DNA of 30,266 bases from contig NC_090615.1 of assembly GCF_004359215.1 (NCBI RefSeq), positions 4,225,952 through 4,256,217 on the forward strand, in the 5' to 3' direction. The notes below the pieces were generated by a model, which ran no database searches, had not been told where the DNA came from, and worked only from the letters and a program-made list of their open reading frames with translations. Positions 28,229-30,266 of the stretch are shown piece after piece. The position numbers and the translations under genes are program-made. Within the stretch, counting starts at the first letter, position 1. The number at the start of each line of letters is the position of its first letter. The DNA comes from Bremia lactucae (Eukaryota > Oomycota > Peronosporomycetes > Peronosporales > Peronosporaceae).

Positions 28229-28592
28229 TTGAGTATCGTTACATGAAATTATCACTTAAAGTTGTTGATTACTATATTATCTAAAAAGTAGATAATATTT
28301 GGAGAATATTACTTTCCATGGTAATATTCTTTAAAATTATACATTGGTAGTATATAGACCATTATATTAACTTTCTCCGCGGTCCAGTCAGCGCTGGACG
28401 CGCGCAAAGAGAAAGACAGATAATACTTTATTACATGTTTTGTATTAGTTTATAATTGAGTTAGTATTAAGTAGATAGACAAGAAGAACTTAATTATATT
28501 AATACAGTTTTTAATTGACCCTCTTTACAGCAAGTATTTAAAGAAAGCCTTCCTCTGTACGTACTAGTGTACGTGAAGTGACGTGAAGCACC
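28229..28592 (+). mobile_element. L2 LTR (subtype b), truncated at 3' end
   Basis: Starts TTGAGTATCGTTACATGAAA (a decayed TGTAACGGGGTGTATCG) and carries the subtype b middle with GTCCAG...CTGGAC (about 28383-28398). It ends near ACGTGAAGCACCA, about 60 bases short of a full LTR, and runs straight into mid-gag sequence. Confidence 0.8.
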
Positions 28593-29421
28593 AACTTGAC
28601 GAGATGAAGGAAAAAGTAGCCTTGCTGAATCAGCAAGGCTCTCAACAGGCAGAACTGTTGAGGTTACAATAGGTACGGACCTCTGTACCTGGGATGACGC
28701 AAACGCGTCGTCCCGAAACCTTAAAGATTGACATCTCTAAGTTTAGGGGAGTCGAAGAAGACTCCCTCTGGAGATGGTTTCTCGAGTTGGACGATGCCAT
28801 AAGGGCACGTCATATCGTCGCCGAGCAAATACAAGTCGCATTCGCTCAATCAAATTTGGCAGGTCGTGCCAAAACTTGGGCACTAGGCCTTAAGTTGTGC
28901 GACCCATACGTCTTTGGGTCGCTAGAGGCTTTTAAAGCCCGGCTCAAACAGACGTTTGAACCGCCAAGCGCTGAGTTCAGAGCTCGTTCAGAGCTTCTGA
29001 AACTCAAGCAAGGCAAGCGTGATGTTCACGCATATGCCCAGCACATACGACTCCTGCGAGTTGTAAAACTAATAACCCAGTTCATGAACACACGTTGATT
29101 ACGGTGCTCATGCAAGGTCTTACGGATGGTCCCGTAAAGACCCACCTGTTTCGCTTGGAACTGGATACGCTTGAAGAAGCAATATCCGTTGCGGAACAGG
29201 AGGACTTTAGCTTGAGACAGGCTCAAGCTAGTTCGTCATCATATCGTCCTCCAAGACGACACGAGTTAGGAGGTCCAGAACCCATGGACCTTTCTTACGT
29301 CGAAAGCGAGAGACCTCGCTTTTCGAGCAATAAGCGGTTGCAGAAATGCCATCGTTGCCAAAAATTGGGATACTACGCTCATCAGTGTAGTGCCCCCACG
29401 CCCAGCACCGATAGGTACTGA
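28593..29421 (+). pseudogene. Gag of element C (plus), 5'-truncated and frameshifted
   Basis: After the LTR the frame enters gag at LLNQQGSQQAELLRL, then a stop, then 28694-29098 reads LKIDISKFRGVEEDSLWRWF, SNLAGRAKTWAL, LKQTFEPPSAEFRARSELLK and DVHAYAQHIRLL. A frameshift near 29060 leads to 29095-29421: VLMQGLTDGPVKTHLFRLEL, PMDLSYVESERPRF and CHRCQKLGYYAHQC. The zinc knuckle has Tyr in place of His. The best capsid C-terminal domain in the window. No start codon remains. Confidence 0.85.
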
Positions 29422-29760
29422 ACGTAATTGTGGACCATATGCCAAAAAGGGCAACGGTCGCGGGTCCGACGTTGTTGCGAAATCGCAACAGCGATGCGGA
29501 CCGCCAAAAAACAATCGGGGTCAGTAGGGGCGCAACGCCCTACTGATCGAGCAACCTCAAGAGAATTTTCAAATCTCTTGACTAAAGTTGCTCCAGACAC
29601 ATAATCATTATGTGTCTCTGCACCTGGTGATGATGTATCCCTCATCACCTTGAAGTTAAAAGTGACAAATGATTTGTCACTTAGTGACAAATCATTTGTC
29701 ACTTTTAGCTCTAGTGGACTGCGGAGCGTCGAATACCTTTATTCGTCGGCAGCTGACTCC
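29422..29760 (+). pseudogene. Protease N-terminal half of element C (plus)
   Basis: The plus strand reads GDDVSLITLKLKVTNDLSL (29625-29680), then a 44-bp double palindrome, then in another frame ALVDCGASNTFIRRQ, an intact D-C-G-A-S active-site loop. It ends at CGTCGGCAG (29744-29752), where minus-strand protease sequence takes over. Confidence 0.7.
29661..29703. repeat. Tandem pair of palindromes inside protease sequence
   Basis: Two 21-bp near-perfect palindromes (29661-29681 and 29683-29703), each with arms AGTGACAAAT / ATTTGTCACT and a single centre base, G in the first and C in the second. Each is therefore the exact reverse complement of the other. Confidence 0.9.
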
Positions 29761-30200
29761 ACAGAGTGATTGGTAATCACACTATGATCTTGTGCAGTTG
29801 TACTAACGACCGTACTACAAGTGAGGTCATCGCACTCACTCGTAGTACATCCACACGCTTGTGGACGCTCCAAGACGTTCAACAGATGGCCATCTGATGA
29901 ACAAGTGGCAGGCATCTTTACGGATCGATGCTGCCAGCTGATCCTTGGCTCGTATTTTCTGAGCCAAGGTAAACCTAGGATGACATCAAATGTGTCATCC
30001 AAATCCAGTACGATGAAATCATCATCATACTGTAAATCTCTTAACGTGTAGTGAAATTTCACTACGCGTTTCATTACTGTTATCGATGCGCCTGTCGCTA
30101 GACGCACCGTCATCCTCGTTGGAGGGATGTCGCGCTCAACATATTTGAGCCTACGGCCCTCTAGTGACTGGCGGTGGCTGTGTTAATGCACAGGCAGCGC
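29743..30200 (-). pseudogene. Protease C-terminal half (minus)
   Basis: The minus strand 30113-29739 reads MTVRLATGASITVMKRVVKF, DLDDTFDVILGLPWLRKYEP and PQACGCTTSECDDL, colinear with 19297-18688 of element B. Further right the minus strand continues LEGRRLKYVERDIPPTRM (about 30165-30112). The active-site loop is not seen on this strand; the plus-strand one next door may be its missing half. Best preserved protease C-terminus here. Confidence 0.8.
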
Positions 30201-30266
30201 CGATGGTCCACCACTCGAAGAGGTCGAGTGGATTGAGGCATGAATGTACGCCTGGCGGGCGACATT
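30201..30266. other. Window end, nothing assigned
   Basis: Short hairpins (CCACTCGA...TCGAGTGG, 30212-30231) only; too short to assign. Confidence 0.4.

Overview
The window comes from a plant-pathogenic oomycete (Phytophthora or downy-mildew type). Three things point there: a small secreted protein with a perfect RxLR motif and a WY-like C-terminus, a 64-nt intron with strong splice and branch signals (GTACGT, CTAAC, CAG) in a mitochondrial choline dehydrogenase, and the style of the Ty3/gypsy elements. No tRNA, rRNA or CRISPR was seen.

The core is a near-identical duplication of about 5.66 kb, unit 1 at about 8380-14037 and unit 2 at about 20399-26058, offset 12,027 bp over the genic part. 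Each unit reads left to right: 5' end of a minus-strand gag, an 810-bp class LTR (here called L1, minus), a one-exon RxLR effector gene (+), a two-exon choline dehydrogenase gene (+), and a 450-bp class LTR (here called L2, plus) with its primer-binding site. The effector copies differ by one residue in the signal peptide (T10I). The dehydrogenase copies differ by one residue (R170H). What looks like a frameshift in the dehydrogenase is an intron; both copies appear intact.

Everything else is broken retrotransposon. Element A (minus, about 2470-9398) and element B (minus, about 15843-21421) are degenerate L1-class Ty3/gypsy copies lying behind each unit's L1 LTR. Left of A (1-2470) is a mosaic of LTR pieces, RT and integrase fragments on both strands, and an unassigned minus-strand reading frame. 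Between unit 1 and B (14038-15843) are an inverted L2 LTR and an unassigned plus-strand coding remnant. Right of unit 2 are gag and RT fragments, a 91-bp-period minisatellite, a gag fragment of another family, another L2-type LTR and a plus-strand gag/protease piece that ends in an inverted protease piece.

Three signals go beyond routine annotation. (1) The retroelement coding DNA is crowded with short perfect inverted repeats that stay at the same place in diverged copies while their sequence changes in both arms. (2) A fragment of a host V-ATPase subunit H gene lies inside element A. (3) There are several strand-switch junctions inside conserved domains, at least one with shared bases at the join. 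Together these suggest fold-back or template-switch rearrangement around a duplicated effector locus.
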